From assembly GCA_946406115.1 (NCBI GenBank), contig OX291557.1:12060501-12124500 (forward strand): a stretch of DNA of 64,000 nt, given 5' to 3'. The number at the start of each line of letters is the position of its first letter. Within the stretch, counting starts at the first letter, position 1. Positions 1 to 10,878 of the stretch are shown here, piece after piece. A model generated the notes under the pieces. The model saw nothing but the letters and a program-made list of their open reading frames with translations. It was not told where the DNA came from and did not search any database. Both the position numbers and the translations under genes were made by a program. This stretch comes from Apoda limacodes. Its lineage: Eukaryota > Arthropoda > Insecta > Lepidoptera > Limacodidae.

Positions 1-2400
1 GCCCTTCTTACAACCCCATTTTTTGTAGAAAATACAACAGAAATTTTTAGTTTTTGTGTCATAACAGCAACAACATTAATGGTCATAAACGCGAGGGTAG
101 TAATCGACATCGTAGGTAGATGATACAAATGTTTTTTTAACATTTTTAAGTTTTGAGTCGTAAGAGTTTTAATCAATAAATGTGAGGGTAGTAAACGACA
201 TACCTAGTAACAAAATGATGCTTACGCCCTAACATATTAATTTTTAAAGAATCAACTTGCCCGTCTTAAATATAATATGGTTAGTTATTAGTGCTAAATT
301 TTTTTGGCGATATCTAAGTTCTCGTATTTCAGATTTTAGTACTTTTCAGGTTTAGGTGTTCATCGTTCATTGACTAACATAAATTAGCATCTATTTTATT
401 TAGGACTACCTGGCCCAGCAGACGTTGTGCATCTGTTGATGAGCTGCAAGATCTCTTAGGGCGGGTTTTGGGTTTTTGCAAAAACATGATCCTGTAATCC
501 CAATACTTGTCAGACCAATGTTGTGAAAAGGAAAGGGCAATTTTTATCTACATCAAATTTCCCTGATGATAAGCAAATTTATTTTGATAAGAATTAAATA
601 CCTACTTAAATTAACTCAGGTTAAAATATTTATAAATATATCTTTTAGTGCTATTTTATCAATTTGTAAATTTACCTTAACAGTAGATATATTTCATTGT
701 GGACTTTTTTTACAGGCCTTTGAGTTCGACGACTGTTGATACATTAATTGACATAAAATAGTAATTTTGTTTAGCAAAACAATGTTGTATAAAGGGCAAT
801 TTTGCATCTTTATAAAATATCCCTGATGATAAGCAAATATTTTTTAAAAATAATTTGTTACTACCTACTATATTAATTATCAGTATAGTAGTAGCACGAC
901 TTACCGCAGTTACGCGATTTTCAAATATCGTCGATTCGTCTTTTGTTTGAGCATCACAGTATTGCTCAATTAATGTACATATTCAGACTTGTCATACAGA
1001 ATCAATGCAATGTTTATTTTATATTACATATTTATTTCTAATCTATGGAGTGCATGATTGTTATTACATTTTTGTACCATATATTTATTTTATATCTACA
1101 AAGAATACTAATGTCATCCAAATTAAGTAAAACTGATTCTTTTGCATCAAACAAAACAAGAAAAACTTTGTCATTGGAATGTTAACTGAATGTCATTAAA
1201 GATTTCAATACAAAAATGAAAAAAAAAACATAAATGTTGATGTTTAAGGACAGCTGAATTTCCACATCAAGAGCTGACAATTAAAGCTTGTAGAATTGCA
1301 TGAGCAAGAAGAGACATGTAGAAAACATGTCTAAAATATTATTTTCTTTAGCTTCCAGTACTAATTCAAAATAACTTATATGTATTTATATGCAAAATCA
1401 TACCCAACTTATGAGAATTTCGGCTTATGCGGTAATCATTTAGTACCATCGTCATGTGTTAGTTGGGGGTTTCATACTTACTGCTTTTAGCTATGTTTTA
1501 TCAATTTGTGCATTAATCTGATCATATAGATATATGTTTTAGTCATGGACCTTTTTTAAAGCCTTTGTGAGTTCTACAATTTTTCCATAGAAAACATTTA
1601 AACGGTTTAAAAAAACTTGACTAAACTATTTTTTCTTTGACTTTAATTGCAGAATTGGTTTATGTAAAACTCTTTTATTTTAATGGGTTAAAATATAGCC
1701 TTTTGTGTTCCCTGAAAGTCTATTCTAAATATTGGTGAATCCGGATGAGTAGCTTTCAAACTTAGGTAAAGTTTTTTGTAGAATTTGTGTGACTATGGGA
1801 ATAAAAATTTTCTTAGTACAAAATATTAAGAATTGAATTTTTTAATATTGCTTATGGATTAATTTTATTAACTAGTTCCGAATTGGTCCAATAATCAACT
1901 TTATTGGGTGATAATTACAGGGCAGAGTAAAAGCTTTGGTTAGTAATAGTGAAAGATATTTAGGTAAAGATATGGTACCTATATATATTGTTAGGAATCT
2001 AAATTTGATCCCCTGCTATCGACATGTACTAACCCTCGATGAATGCAGTAGATGATACAGAATGTGTATAACAGAAGGAGATAGCCAAATTTTGAAAGTG
2101 ACATGTAACTGAATCAAATTAGGACATTTGTCTTAATTTAACTGCCGCAGTTTTTGCATGCCAGCATAATAGCTACCTCTTCTAGTGTTCCAAAACCACC
2201 CAAATAATTATCATTCGGTAGAGTTGGAAAATCAACCCGTATTGGAACTGGAGTTTGACAGTTAATTTAACACTGACAGGAGTAAATTAAAACCATATAT
2301 ATGGCAGTGCAAAGAATTCAACTTGACAGTTTGAAAATTACTCTACCCTGAGTGTACAGAACTTCTTTGTTGCAATTTGGAATGCAACCTTAATATTTAA
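1..2400. repeat. AT-rich non-genic stretch with diverged direct repeats
   Basis: No gene is visible. Several diverged direct repeats can be read. The text around 513-600 (ending in the shared 'ccctgatgataagcaaat') returns at 777-860. The text around 646-730 ('ttttatcaatttgt' then 'gcctttgagttc') returns at 1488-1580. Near the left edge 'gagggtagta' plus 'cgacat' occurs at about 93 and again at about 185. The pattern suggests an old, decayed tandem or dispersed repeat. The family is not recognised. Confidence 0.5.
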
Positions 2401-2422
2401 GTCACAGCCATCTGATACAATT

Positions 2423-2653
2423 TGCCAGTTAATTGGGCGCCTAGGCAGATTGTTAAGTATGGGAGAGAAATAATTATAGAACTTAACAGATTACTACTAT
2501 ATATAACTTTACTGGAACGCTCCGCACTCATTGTATCTACGTTGACACAAGAGAAACTGAACCTAACCCAACATACAAGACTTATACATTGCGATTTCTG
2601 TTCCTTTCTTATCTATACTTGACTCTCTGCCTAGGCGTCCTATTAACTGGCTA
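2423..2653. mobile_element. MITE-like element with terminal inverted repeats
   Basis: The left end reads 'tgccagttaattgggcgcc' followed by 'taggcaga', and the right end carries its reverse complement ('tctgcctaggcg' then 'tcctattaactggc'). The arms can be extended inward to about 45 bases with mismatches. The interior is about 140 bases and has no coding capacity. Length and structure fit a non-autonomous DNA transposon (MITE). The target-site duplication is not clear, so the superfamily is not assigned. Confidence 0.65.
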
Positions 2654-3197
2654 ATTTAACCAGATAGCCGCGACTTTTACAATATCATTGGTAAAAGTGA
2701 ATAGGAACGTAGCCTAAAAGAGAGGTAGTTTTATTACCCTCAGCGCCTTCCTTTGTATATTTACTCCCACGAATATTATGATTTACATACCTCTTTTTTG
2801 GTAAAATATTCATTTCTTATAATTTAACTGTCAATACGGAAATATAATTTTATCAAAGTTCTATATACTTCTTTCTTTTCTAAAAGAATGGCAGTCTTAC
2901 TACTTCCTAGTATAATTTGCCAGAGACATGTCTGGGAAACTATATCAGTTCGAACAATTTTGAACCACGATCCATCAGAAAATCTGAAACAAACAACAAA
3001 CTAACTACAAACTACATTTGTTACATGAGCATATTACAAACCAATATTATTCATCACATTAATAAAAATCCAAAATGCTTGCAAAATGTCTTTAGACAAC
3101 ATAATAAGTAACAAATATTTACAGGAAACTAAACTACTTGTATTAAATTTAGTGAATTTTAAAAAAACTTGCTACGCTTATATAATGGACACAGAAA

Positions 3198-3490
3198 AAA
3201 TAGAACCGTTTTTCCCCCGAAGAGTAAAAAACGGATATTTAGGTGTCAGCCGTAGCTTGAACCACATTTGAGATTAACGCACTGATATTCGTCCTCAACT
3301 CTATCCTTCTCTCTTGCTTTGTGAATATTGACGTCGTAACTATATCTGTCCTTGTTATGCATTAGACGGGCAGCGTGCGGCGGCCATTTCCTTCAGTACT
3401 TTGAGCCGGCAAGGTGTTTAGGTGTGGTTCAAGCTACGACTGAAACCTAAATATCCGTTTTTTACCCTTCGGGGGAAAAACTGTTCTATT
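3198..3490. mobile_element. Foldback element with ~70-bp inverted arms
   Basis: The left arm (about 3200-3272) contains 'tttttcccccgaag', 'aaaaaacggatatttagg' and 'gtagcttgaaccaca'. The right arm (about 3417-3490) is its near-perfect reverse complement. About 145 bases separate the arms. A further direct copy of 'gcttgaaccacatttgaga' follows at about 3511. This is a foldback or MITE-type element; no protein is encoded. Confidence 0.75.
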
Positions 3491-3856
3491 AAGGTGTTTG
3501 AGCCTATGCTTGAACCACATTTGAGACGTGTTTATTATCTGCCGGCGCTGTCCGACTAGTCTTAATAGTGAATACATGAGGTTTCAATATGTGGCTAGTG
3601 ATAAGCGTACTGTGATTCTTTAATTAAAATGTTTATATGTCTTTAGCCAATAAAAGGCATAATGTGCTCAAGTATGTTTATTATTTCAGGAAAGAACACT
3701 TTTAATATTAGATATATCAACTTTAAAGCAGGTTTGCAATTTTTCGCCCGATTTGGCTTTGATGACACGATTCGCGTAGACTAATGACATAATTGTATAG
3801 AAACAATTTAAACTCAAAATAAACTTTTCATAATTCTAGCTTAATTGGTAAATTCG

Positions 3857-5880
3857 TCATGACTTGTTACTAGAGCGCCAATTGCCTCTTTTAAGAATCT
3901 CGTCGATATTGCAATGATTGCCTAGCCAGTTACTTTTTGTTGTGACGGCTGCTCTAAAGCTACCTGCCGATGCCATATCCATGCCTGCTTCCTTAAATAA
4001 AGTTTTAATCCAGCCCGCAATCACGGTTCTGGAGGCATTAATGGCTCTACCTCTTGTGGTTATAAATACATTATCGTTACATGCCTTTGTTCGGCGCGTT
4101 TTCGAGGCTAAAATGGTTTTCTTAATCCAGAAAGTTAGATCGAGCTGCTCCCCTGCATTGGCTTCTCCTCTTCTGATCAACCAGCCTGACTGTCTATGAA
4201 GCCGAGTCTGTTTTAGACTCAAATTTAGACCAGAGTATAATTTCGTTTCCCTTATCCTTAAAGTGGCCGTTTTCTATTGACAGGAGAGTTAAATCGTGTA
4301 CCCTTCTGCCTGTAGCAAGCAGAAGGAGCACGCATGTGTGTCTTGATATTGCAAAAAGGCTGTCATCATCAATCTGGTACGACTGTAGGAACGTCTTCTA
4401 TTGTCCATGTTATTGATTTTCTGACTGTAGGGTTGTTTTTCGCAAAGATCCCTTTTAAAATCTGTTTCACCAGAGGGTGAGAACTGAGCTCGCCCGATCT
4501 TATGGGGTTTGCAAAGTTTGCTACAACAGACTTGTGAACTGCTATTGTTCTCAGTGCTAGCTCCACAACGGATATTTATAAAGGTAGCTCAGATACTTAG
4601 CTAAGTCTTGGGGGTCGGGGTTATCCACCGAAATGTTATTTGATTGGGCCCACCTGAGCCATCTCGACCAGATCGGTCTATAAGTTTTCAAGGAAGATGG
4701 CCTCCAAGATGATTCTAATAACTGCAATTCTTCTGCGGACCAGTTTATTAGGTGCTTGGACCAGCCCGTACCAACCAAGCCGCCAACTCCAAGTGTTCTA
4801 CTCCTTGAGGAGGGCGATGCGTACGAAAATCTGCAAGATTTTTGCGGAGGTTTGGGATCGGGAGTGGCGGTTTCTCCTTTATTTGGTTCAGTTCTAGTTT
4901 CCAGAAGGCTCTGTTCCAGTTGGGTGCTATCAGTATGTATCGACACTCCGACTTTTGTAGGTGACGAAGTATTTGAGGAATTAATGCCGGTGGAGGGAAT
5001 ATCCACCCCAGTTTGTAGTTCCATTTTCTGCTGAATGCGTCGCAGAATTGGCTTTCTCTATCGGTCGAATCCTCGCTGACGTACTTTTGAACTACTGCTG
5101 ATCTCTTTGAGGCAAACAGATCTATCTCTGGTGTGCCGTACTTCCTGAATATCCAGGAGACTATTTTCCTGTTGAGATGCCATTCTGGCAAGGCTTTCTC
5201 CCTTGACAGCCCGTCCGCTATCCCGTTGTACACTCCTGGGAGGTATCTTGCTGTCATGTGACAATTTACTGAGTCGCACAATTCCAGAATTTGTGCAGTG
5301 GCGTTTAATAATCTCGCTGATCTGGTACCTCCCTATTTGTTTATATATGGGTTTTTGCTAGAGAGCGGGATGAGCTCTGTATCGGCGTTCTAATGGGACT
5401 GTAAATGCTGCGAAATTTAGTCTTCCTAAAATCACCTTGGCATCGTACCAGCTCCAACGAGCTTACCTCTGAAGATTTTGAATGCATTTCCGCAGCTAAT
5501 GGATTATTGCTATCGATAGACTCTTTGTGTTTTGGTTCGTGTTCCAGATAATACCTAGATATTCTTGTGTAGTTGATACGATGGTTGATGATTATGATTG
5601 ATTGATCTGCCAGCCTAGGCTCCTCAGGTATTCCATAGCAAATTTCGTTTGTTGCTGAAGAATGGTCGTGTTTTGGTGCATGAACAGGAAATCGTCTAGG
5701 TATACTATTACCCGGAGGCCTCTTTGTCGAAGTTGATGTGCTACCCAGTTTGTAATTTTAGCGAATGCTGAAGGGGCTCTTGCTAAGCCGAAAGGTAGGC
5801 GTGTCATTTCGTATATCTTTTGCTGGTATGAAAGCGACAGGTACTGTCGGTGGTTCTGATTGACGGCACGTGAACCTTCG
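3857..5880 (-). mobile_element. Broken DIRS-type tyrosine-recombinase retrotransposon
   Basis: Coding remnants lie in DIRS order on the minus strand. Reverse transcriptase is at about 5592-5880, with 'LPFGLARAPSAF' and the catalytic 'VYLDD'. An RNase H-like segment is at about 5000-5300, containing 'YLPGVYNGIADGLSR' and 'PEWHL'. A tyrosine recombinase follows: the core-binding part at about 4557-4700 ('SSLKTYRPIWSRWLRW') and the catalytic C-terminus at 3857-4222 ('SFRAAVTTKSNWLG', with the recombinase arginine context). The pieces sit in different frames with stops between them, so the copy is inactive. DIRS elements use YLDD reverse transcriptase and a tyrosine recombinase in place of a DDE integrase; that combination is what supports the call. 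Confidence 0.85.
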
Positions 5881-6015
5881 GGTTCGAGGCTCACGCCGGC
5901 GCCGGTCGAATGGACGCCCCCGAGAGCGACAACCCAAGCCAAGGCTCCCCCCACGGGCGGGAGACTCCTTCTGAGTCTCGCCCAAAAAGCCCGGTGAAGC
6001 AGTAATGGCTGCAAC
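5881..6015. other. GC-rich insert beside the DIRS relic
   Basis: A strikingly GC-rich block (for example 'cgccggcgccggtcg' and 'ccccccacgggcggg') interrupts AT-rich DNA just upstream of the DIRS reverse transcriptase on its coding strand. It is open on the minus strand, but the translation (arginine, glycine and proline rich) is not recognised. It may belong to another retroelement inserted into, or fused with, the DIRS copy. Confidence 0.35.
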
Positions 6016-6140
6016 AGCCAACTACATAGTCAGTCACAAAATAAAAAAAATATAACGATACTGCACGACTTCTTGATTGTAACTTGTCAAAGGCCCCTGT
6101 AGTGACTTGAAACAAATAGTCTTCACATGGTCTTCACCCA

Positions 6141-6178
6141 AGAAGCTTATATGTGGAATCCATATATAAGCTTCTTGT
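6141..6178. repeat. Short hairpin (HindIII-type palindromic arms)
   Basis: The two arms are 'agaagcttatatgtgga' and 'tccatatataagcttct', separated by one or two bases, and form a near-perfect hairpin. The sequence 'gtcttcac' also flanks both sides. It could be the tip of a foldback transposon. It overlaps no gene. Confidence 0.55.
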
Positions 6179-6907
6179 CTTCACCACTTCAATACCAAAG
6201 ATAAAGTAATTTTTTATTCTGGCAATAGACGGATCTCAATAAGTTGAACAATGTACCTGTAAACAGTGCTCGTCGTTCTAATGCTTTTTTTACGTGTATT
6301 AAAAAGAGATAAAAATACCGTTCGCGCACGTGTTTGTTTGTTACCAGTTGGTAATAATGCGTCTTTTTAATTTCTTAAAAATAACCTGTTGTTATCTTCA
6401 AAATTTATAGATTTCACTTAATTGAATGATTGATTAATAACCATAGTATGTAACGTTCCCGGTTGTTCGATTTGGGTGGATTTTTTAATCACAGGTTTTC
6501 TAAAGTACTGAAAGTGCGTGTTTTCTAGGCAAAGTGAACAAGAAATGGATATCATTTTTAAGTGTTTATTTTAACAAAATTCGTTGTTTTTCGTTTATTT
6601 AAACTCGGTTTCCATTACTGGCTCAACGTTTTTGGCAATTGCCTAGTCTTAGAATAAACTCCATTACATGTCATGGCACACTAATTATGAAAAGAAACCA
6701 AAGATGGAAACCCAATTAAATAAACATTTAAAAATAATTTTAGATTGCTCTTTCGGCTTCTTTTAACAAGCTTCTATTTATTTTATGAGTAGCAATCTAC
6801 TAGGGAACTTAGAAATGCTTGCCCAAGGTCTCAATATAGGTATCTATTTGCATTTTGTGTTTCTTTGGATTTTATGTAATTTAAAATTTATTTACGTACA
6901 GGAAAAT

Positions 6908-7265
6908 ATGGCATCAATAAAATCCTACACCCAGCAACAAATAGCAAATGCTATTGAAGATATTCATGTCACCGGAATGTCGAAAAAAGCAGCTGCTCAA
7001 AAACACGAAGTTCCTTACAAAACCTTGTACAACAAAATTACCGGTGTAATTTTGAATGGATTGATACGTTAGCTAAGCGTCATTTTCCTCTTAATCAGCA
7101 ACAGTTACTTGACACAGCGCAAAAAAATGTGATTAGCAGTGGTAGGCAAATGCCTTTAACAAATGGAAGACCCGAAGGTCGATTCCGTAAAAAGATTGCT
7201 AACCTTTTTGAAAGAAATAAGATATACATTGCGGTTTCGCCACAATTGATGAATTTCATAAGTAA
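6908..7265 (+). pseudogene. Tigger/pogo-like transposase N-terminal relic
   Basis: A Met at 6908 opens a psq-type helix-turn-helix ('SYTQQQIANAIEDIH', 'KKAAAQKHEVPYKTLYNKI'). This is the DNA-binding start of pogo/Tigger transposases, also used in pipsqueak proteins. After a frameshift near 7040 the reading continues in another frame with 'FEWIDTLAKRHFPLNQQQLL' and 'GRQMPLTNGRP', as expected of the second, CENP-B-like helix-turn-helix. No DDE catalytic domain follows. The copy is a truncated, frameshifted fossil. Confidence 0.75.
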
Positions 7266-8249
7266 TTTCAAATGCGCAATGTACATCTTATTTCTATGGA
7301 TTTAAAACGAGAATTGTTAGTGCAAATGTATCGTTAATCTCGGAGAAAACTTAAGGTGGTTTCAAACGGAAAGTGCAAAAAGAATATAGAAATATCACCA
7401 GTAATGTAAATAGTCAAGTTTTACTAGCGAGACCCTAATAAGCTGTATTATAGCACGTGTTTTATCGCTCATAATGCGCGCTTTTAGCATTACTACACAC
7501 TCTCTTAACGCTGCAATGCAGCCTATCCCCTTAAGAAAGTTATTTATACGGCAACAAACTGCCCTCAAGCTGTTTTTTCAAGTTTAATCAAACTTCGACG
7601 TATGTTTGAAATATCTAAAGCTTGAAAGTAAACTGCCACCATTTGCTTTTATTTTCATAATATTACCATTTAATTTTTATATTTTCAGAATGCTTAAAAT
7701 AACACAACGTCTATTTTACGTGATGCGTTCCTTCATTTTTACCGAAATTGTTTACTAAAAATAATAATATACTTTCACAATGAACTGATATCCGCATCCA
7801 TATTTCACAATTATCAATTGCAAGAGAAGCAAAAATTTCATTCTCAATTATAATTTTTTCTGTACGACGACAACCATTACACAAACTTTTAACTTCATAC
7901 TGAATAACTTTAGTTGGTAATTAAAAAACAGCGTAAATAATACAAACAACATTTGCTAATATTTTACACTTATAAATAACTCAGACTGGGTAAGCTCTAT
8001 ACAAAAGATATATTAGGTCAAAAGTAGATTTGTCAGCCTTTATCAAGTACTTACAATTCCGTTATACAAAAGTCGTAATGCTACAAAACAGTCACTCCAA
8101 AACCAAAGTCTGTATAATTTGGGGCCCAAATTGCACTTATAAGAGCTGGCTAAGCGCTTATACAGACTTCTTACAGCCTTTGTGCCTTCATTGTGTTACT
8201 CGGGAGATTATATTCTTGCCAAATTTCATCTTAATGCTTACAGTGAGTT

Positions 8250-8402
8250 AAGCATGAAGAGGTAACAGACAGACAGATAGACAGAGTTACTTTCGCATTT
8301 ACATTTTTTTTTAGTTTTTTTTTAGCTTACGTAATCCATATCCATACTATTCGTACTAATATTATAAATAAGACTGTAACTCTGTTACCTCTTCATGCTT
8401 AA
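8250..8402. repeat. Inverted repeat with 'aagcatgaagaggtaacag' arms
   Basis: 'aagcatgaagaggtaacag' at about 8250 is repeated in inverse as 'ctgttacctcttcatgctt' at about 8383-8402. The spacer holds 'cagacagacagatagacag' and AT-rich sequence. The text matches the head of the abundant 'gaaagtaactctgtctgtctgt...' repeat family seen at 28645, so this is probably two copies inserted head to head. Confidence 0.6.
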
Positions 8403-8751
8403 AACACTAATAATAATAATAATAAAATCGATCATTTATTCCCACTAATTTAGTTACAGATATGATTTAAGTTAGATGACCTTAACTAGTTTCATTTGTG
8501 GGAAACTGAAGCTCAAACTAGGCTGATGCCTGTATTTTAAGACTCCAGGTCCCCCCAACTCGAAAACACTTTGCATATAAAAAGTATTAAGTATTTAGAC
8601 ATGAAATACGAGAAGAATATAAACATATTTAAAAATTAAACGAGATCTTACAAAACAGAGTTCTTACAAGAATAAATAAAAATATCATAATTTGGATAAT
8701 GCGTACCAGTATATTTACAAGCCAGTTTACGAGTGTAAGGCTGTGTACATA

Positions 8752-8843
<92 letters not shown>

Positions 8844-8887
8844 CGTGTGTGTTTGTGTGCGTGTGTGTGTGTGTGTGTGTGCGCGCG
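8752..8887. repeat. (GT)n microsatellite
   Basis: About 135 bases of almost pure GT dinucleotides, with a few tt and gc interruptions, ending in 'gcgcgcgcga'. The long open frames over this stretch (poly Cys-Val on one strand, Thr-His on the other) are artefacts of the repeat. Confidence 0.97.
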
Positions 8888-9362
8888 CGAGCGAGGGTGT
8901 GATGATGTGTGTAAAAATATTGTACAAGATTATTTAGAATTACTTTATTACGATTATGCTAAAAAAAATTCAGTTTCTGAATAATTAAATAATTAAGAAT
9001 AGTAACCAGTTTTTGACTTTATATTTCACCTCATTTTTATTACATTTGGAAATATTAAGGGCTAGATAGACATGATTATAAATCCTCCCTGCATTAAAGT
9101 TGTAAAATCTATCTGCGTATACCGTTCTTGAAGACATAATCGCACAAACTTTATGGCCTTACCTTTTTCCAGCGATGCGGTTGTGTTCTGGCAAGACAGA
9201 TGCATGATGTCTTATTACAGAAGTGAGTTGTCTTACCGTCGGCACATGTGCGTCTTGGTACAACCTTTCTGTCTAGTACCAACGAGGTTTACGGAGGCAA
9301 ACTTTGAGTATCAATCTCTGAGCTCTTTCTAGTTGTAGCAATTTAGTCTTCACGGCCCCTTT

Positions 9363-10260
9363 TCACGCAGAAATACAATATGGTATAACTGATTCCACAA
9401 ACGCTTGGTATACCATTCTTAAAGTCTTGGAGTCTACTGAACACCGAAGGTGTTTAAAGATATACGTAAGTTTTCGTATTTTTTGGGATGTAGTGTTTAT
9501 GTGGTTTTGAAATGTGAAATTGTTATCTATAAATATACCTAAATATCGAATCATGTTTGTATTTGCTATGAATGGACAGTTACAAGTAGTTTGAGTGAAA
9601 GCGCATTTATGTAAGTAAATTTGTTTTGTGTCTAAATGTTTATTGGAGTAATTTCTGATAGAGAAGGGAATAAATTTGGTTTTTTCCATATTTAAGGTTA
9701 AAGAATTAGAAACAAGCCAATGACAAACTGTATTAAATCCCGACTGTGCCACATCAAACAACTCATCCCAAGAGTCAGCAAAAAATGTTAAAGCTGTGCC
9801 ATCTGCATAAGATATTATGTTACAGTTTCTTAAATTTAGTTGACAAAGGTCATTTATATAACACAAAAAGAGCGTCGGGCCGAGTATACTACCTTGGGGT
9901 ACTACAAACTCGACTTGCTGATCAGAAAAATGCAGTCACCGATTTTAACGCATTGTTTGCGACCTCGTAAGTAGTCCTCAAAAAGCAATAATTGAGTGCC
10001 TCTAACACCCATATTCTCTAATTCTTTTATAAAGGTGGAGACAGAAACTGTGTCAAAAGATTTTTTAAGGTCAAGAAAGATAGTTAAACATTTTTTGTTG
10101 TCATCTAATTTTTCTACAATAAAATCAATCAAATTATGAACTGAATCATTTGTTGATCTGCCAGTTTTAAAACCAAATTGCGATTCCGACAATATTTTTT
10201 GATTTTCAATATATTTTACCAGTCTTATATTAATTAAACGTTCAAAAATTTTTGATGAGG
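9363..10260 (-). mobile_element. Broken non-LTR retrotransposon reverse transcriptase
   Basis: The 5' part (9902-10192) reads 'SESQFGFKTGRSTNDSVHNL' and 'IFLDLKKSFDTVS', which are RT fingers and palm motifs. The 3' part (9363-9866), in another frame, reads 'CYINDL', 'SYADGTAL', 'WLVSNSLTLNMEKTKFI' and 'RYLGIFIDNNFTFQNHIN', which are the palm and thumb motifs of jockey/CR1-type reverse transcriptases. The catalytic YADD box has become YADG. A frameshift lies between the halves. No endonuclease or tail was recognised nearby. Confidence 0.85.
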
Positions 10261-10839
10261 TTGTTAGAATAGATATGGGTCTATAGGTTTTTTTCTATAT
10301 TGAGGGATTTTCAGACAGATTTTTTTTTTAAATTGCAGAATTAAAAAAAAAAATGTTTATAAAGTTTAGAAAGATGGCGTTGACTCAACAAGGAGCATTT
10401 TTTTTTTCTGAAACTTAGAGTTATTAAACGGTCGCAAAAGGGTGACAGGGACGAAGTTAATCTCCAGTCTTTTGTCTCTTTCAAACATTTTTTATTTTAC
10501 AGAAAAGAGACAGGTAGTTGCAGTACATTATATACCTTTCTAAAGTGTGGTCAATTTTGTAAGGCTACTGCTACTGTGCAGTCCATAAGATATATAACGG
10601 AACCTGAAGTCTATGATTCTTACCGGACGCCGCCGTTCAGGGTGAACCGGCATGTGTGATTGCTTTTAAACAGACAAAAATAAAATGGACGCGGAGATTA
10701 AAGTAGCGTAACATTAATAAATTGTGATCTTATCGTGGCGATAGATATTGTGTAGTAACGTTAAATTTCAATTATAATTTGTCTCTGTTTATAATATGAA
10801 GATAATGTAATTATAACCGTAAAAAACTCCCAAAAATAA

Positions 10840-10878
10840 TAAATTACGTTCTTTAGGTTATCCTCTTTACTGACTGAA
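10840..10878 (+). promoter_or_regulatory. 5' leader of the CDYL-like gene
   Basis: An in-frame TAA at 10840-10842 precedes the chosen ATG at 10879. A possible splice acceptor ('ttctttag', ending at 10856) means the leader could be spliced to a further upstream exon. A nine-codon ORF including its stop (10685-10711) lies further upstream and could be a uORF if transcribed. No TATA box could be assigned. Confidence 0.3.

Noticed and set aside
8692..8984. Long open frames over the (GT)n tract
   Set aside because: They are translations of a microsatellite (alternating Cys-Val or Thr-His) and carry no protein signal.
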